Part shown: positions 5,948-7,025 of the stretch, in pieces | Layout: every line of letters begins with the position of its first letter | Position numbering within the stretch: position 1 is the first letter of the stretch | Assembly (NCBI GenBank): GCA_027021185.1 | Contig: JALUUU010000213.1 | Location: 1 to 7,025 of the forward strand | Length of the DNA stretch: 7,025 nt | Direction of reading: 5' to 3' | DNA from: an archaeon | GTDB lineage: Archaea > Hydrothermarchaeota > Hydrothermarchaeia > Hydrothermarchaeales > JALUUU01 | The notes under the pieces: model-generated | Database searches by the model: none | The model's input: the letters and a program-made list of their open reading frames with translations, nothing else | What the model was told of the DNA's origin: nothing | Program-made: the position numbers and the translations under genes

Positions 5948-7025
5948 GTGTCCGCAGAGGATAACTTGAGTGAGATTAGAAAGGCTGTTAAGGAGAATAC
6001 GCCACCGACTTCTATGATAACCAAGGTGGATTTCGAGGGCCCGGAGGTGGTACTTTACTCCAAAAACCCCTCGATCCTAGCCACCAATGGGGAGATAGTG
6101 AAGGACCTGGCCAGGATAATTCGGAAAAGAATCATTGTAAGGCCAGACGCGTCTGTGTTGCTGGACCCCGAGGAAGCGGTGAAGAAGATAAAAGAGATCG
6201 TCCCAGAGGAAGCTGGGATAACTGACATAAAGTTTGACCCTAACTTTGGGGAGGCTTTAATAGAGTCTGTTAAGCCTGGCCTGGTTATAGGGAAAAACGG
6301 TCGAACGCTGGCGGAGATCAAGCTTGCCGTGGGTTGGACGCCGAAGGTCAGGCGGACTCCTCCTATATCGTCTAAGATCGTCAACAGTATACGCCACACC
6401 CTCCTCAAACACAGCGAGGAGCGGAAAGAGATTCTGCGCAAGGTTGGCAGGAGAATCCATCGAACCCTGTTGTCGAGGGGGACTTACTGGATTCGGGTAT
6501 CAGCCCTGGGTGGATTCCGGGAGGTTGGAAGATCCTCCATGTTTCTGCACACCCCTGAGAGCCGGGTGTTGATAGACTGCGGAGTTAACGTAGCGGCTAA
6601 CGGCAACGAGAATGCCTTCCCTTTTCTGAACATCCCCGAGTTCAGCATTCAGGACCTTGACGCGGTTGTTATAACCCATGCCCACCTAGATCACTCTGGA
6701 TTCGTACCGTATCTGTATTACATGGGCTACGAGGGCCCTGTTTACTGCACCCCGCCTACGAGGGATCTCATGTTCCTCCTGCAGTGGGACTACCTCGATG
6801 TGGCAGAGCGGGAGGGTAAGAATCTTCCCTATCCCCGGAGCTATATCAAGAAGCTGATTAAGTACGTCATACCTCTAGACTACGGAGAGGTAACAGACAT
6901 ATCACCGGATATACGACTGACTCTTCACAACGCAGGGCATATCCTGGGCTCCTCCATCGCCCATTTCCACATCGGTGAGGGAGTGTATAATCTAGCATAC
7001 ACGGGGGACTTTAAGTTCGAAAGAT
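5948..7025 (+). CDS. fttA: aCPSF1/FttA transcription termination factor, KH + beta-CASP nuclease (3' end outside window)
   Basis: This archaeal homologue of the eukaryotic cleavage factor CPSF73 cuts nascent RNA at U-rich sites and drives transcription termination. The visible 359 residues cover about the first half of the usual protein of roughly 630 to 640. Two N-terminal KH-type RNA-binding regions are present: about 20-85 (with VRPDASVLLDPEEA) and about 90-155, the latter with the GKNG loop at 115-118. The metallo-beta-lactamase core starts near 180 and shows the zinc motif THAHLDH (H244, H246, D248, H249), NAGHILGSS (H331) and YTGDFKF (D354). The beta-CASP part lies beyond the edge. Translation starts at GTG 5948, chosen from a GAGGTG site; the downstream TTG at 5966 is less likely. 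It is the second gene of the psmB unit, 26 bp after psmB. Confidence 0.95.
   Translation, partial: MSAEDNLSEIRKAVKENTPPTSMITKVDFEGPEVVLYSKNPSILATNGEIVKDLARIIRKRIIVRPDASVLLDPEEAVKKIKEIVPEEAGITDIKFDPNFGEALIESVKPGLVIGKNGRTLAEIKLAVGWTPKVRRTPPISSKIVNSIRHTLLKHSEERKEILRKVGRRIHRTLLSRGTYWIRVSALGGFREVGRSSMFLHTPESRVLIDCGVNVAANGNENAFPFLNIPEFSIQDLDAVVITHAHLDHSGFVPYLYYMGYEGPVYCTPPTRDLMFLLQWDYLDVAEREGKNLPYPRSYIKKLIKYVIPLDYGEVTDISPDIRLTLHNAGHILGSSIAHFHIGEGVYNLAYTGDFKFER

Noticed and set aside
6055..6441. 128-residue minus-strand open frame
   Set aside because: It is antisense to the clearly recognisable KH region of fttA, serine/arginine-rich in the manner of shadow frames, and has no start signal.
1..7025. 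CRISPR arrays, tRNA/rRNA genes, insertion sequences, attachment sites or defence genes
   Set aside because: I saw no regularly spaced repeats, cloverleaf sequences, transposase or integrase motifs, or terminal inverted repeats; nearly all of the sequence is accounted for by the genes listed.

Overview
This is archaeal chromosomal DNA. The strongest lineage evidence is a glycerol-1-phosphate dehydrogenase (the enzyme that sets the archaeal lipid stereochemistry), a 20S proteasome beta subunit, an archaeal-type prolyl-tRNA synthetase, an aCPSF1/FttA termination factor with KH domains, and the archaeal families UPF0179 and DUF63. A textbook TATA box (TTTATATA) precedes the proteasome gene. Finer placement is not resolved from this window: the gene set fits euryarchaeal or Bathyarchaeia-like lineages. 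All assignments are by reading the protein sequences; no database search was run.

Layout. (1) 2-262, plus: the 3' end of an unrecognised gene that overlaps the end of a convergent gene. (2) 246-1752, minus: a two-gene unit with egsA (glycerol-1-phosphate dehydrogenase) first and a cysteine-rich UPF0179 protein second. (3) 1753-1794: a 42-bp divergent promoter region whose two genes both lack a clear Shine-Dalgarno site. (4) 1795-5187, plus: a tightly packed unit of a small RNase H-fold protein, two tandem DUF63 membrane proteins and proS, with junctions of +1, +9 and -1 bp. (5) 5188-5279: a gap with a strong promoter and Shine-Dalgarno site. (6) 5283-7025, plus: psmB followed by fttA/aCPSF1, which runs off the window.

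How the genes fit together. Most of the window is core archaeal housekeeping: membrane lipid backbone synthesis, charging of tRNA-Pro, protein degradation, and transcription termination by RNA cleavage. The less ordinary parts are the RNase H-like protein, whose expected last catalytic aspartate is a glycine and whose C-terminus is short; the DUF63 pair, whose first copy has lost polar residues kept by the second; the 11-cysteine UPF0179 protein next to egsA; and the unidentified first gene. I did not find a convincing mobile element, CRISPR array, RNA gene or defence system. The window is largely an ordinary conserved archaeal region with a few points worth checking.
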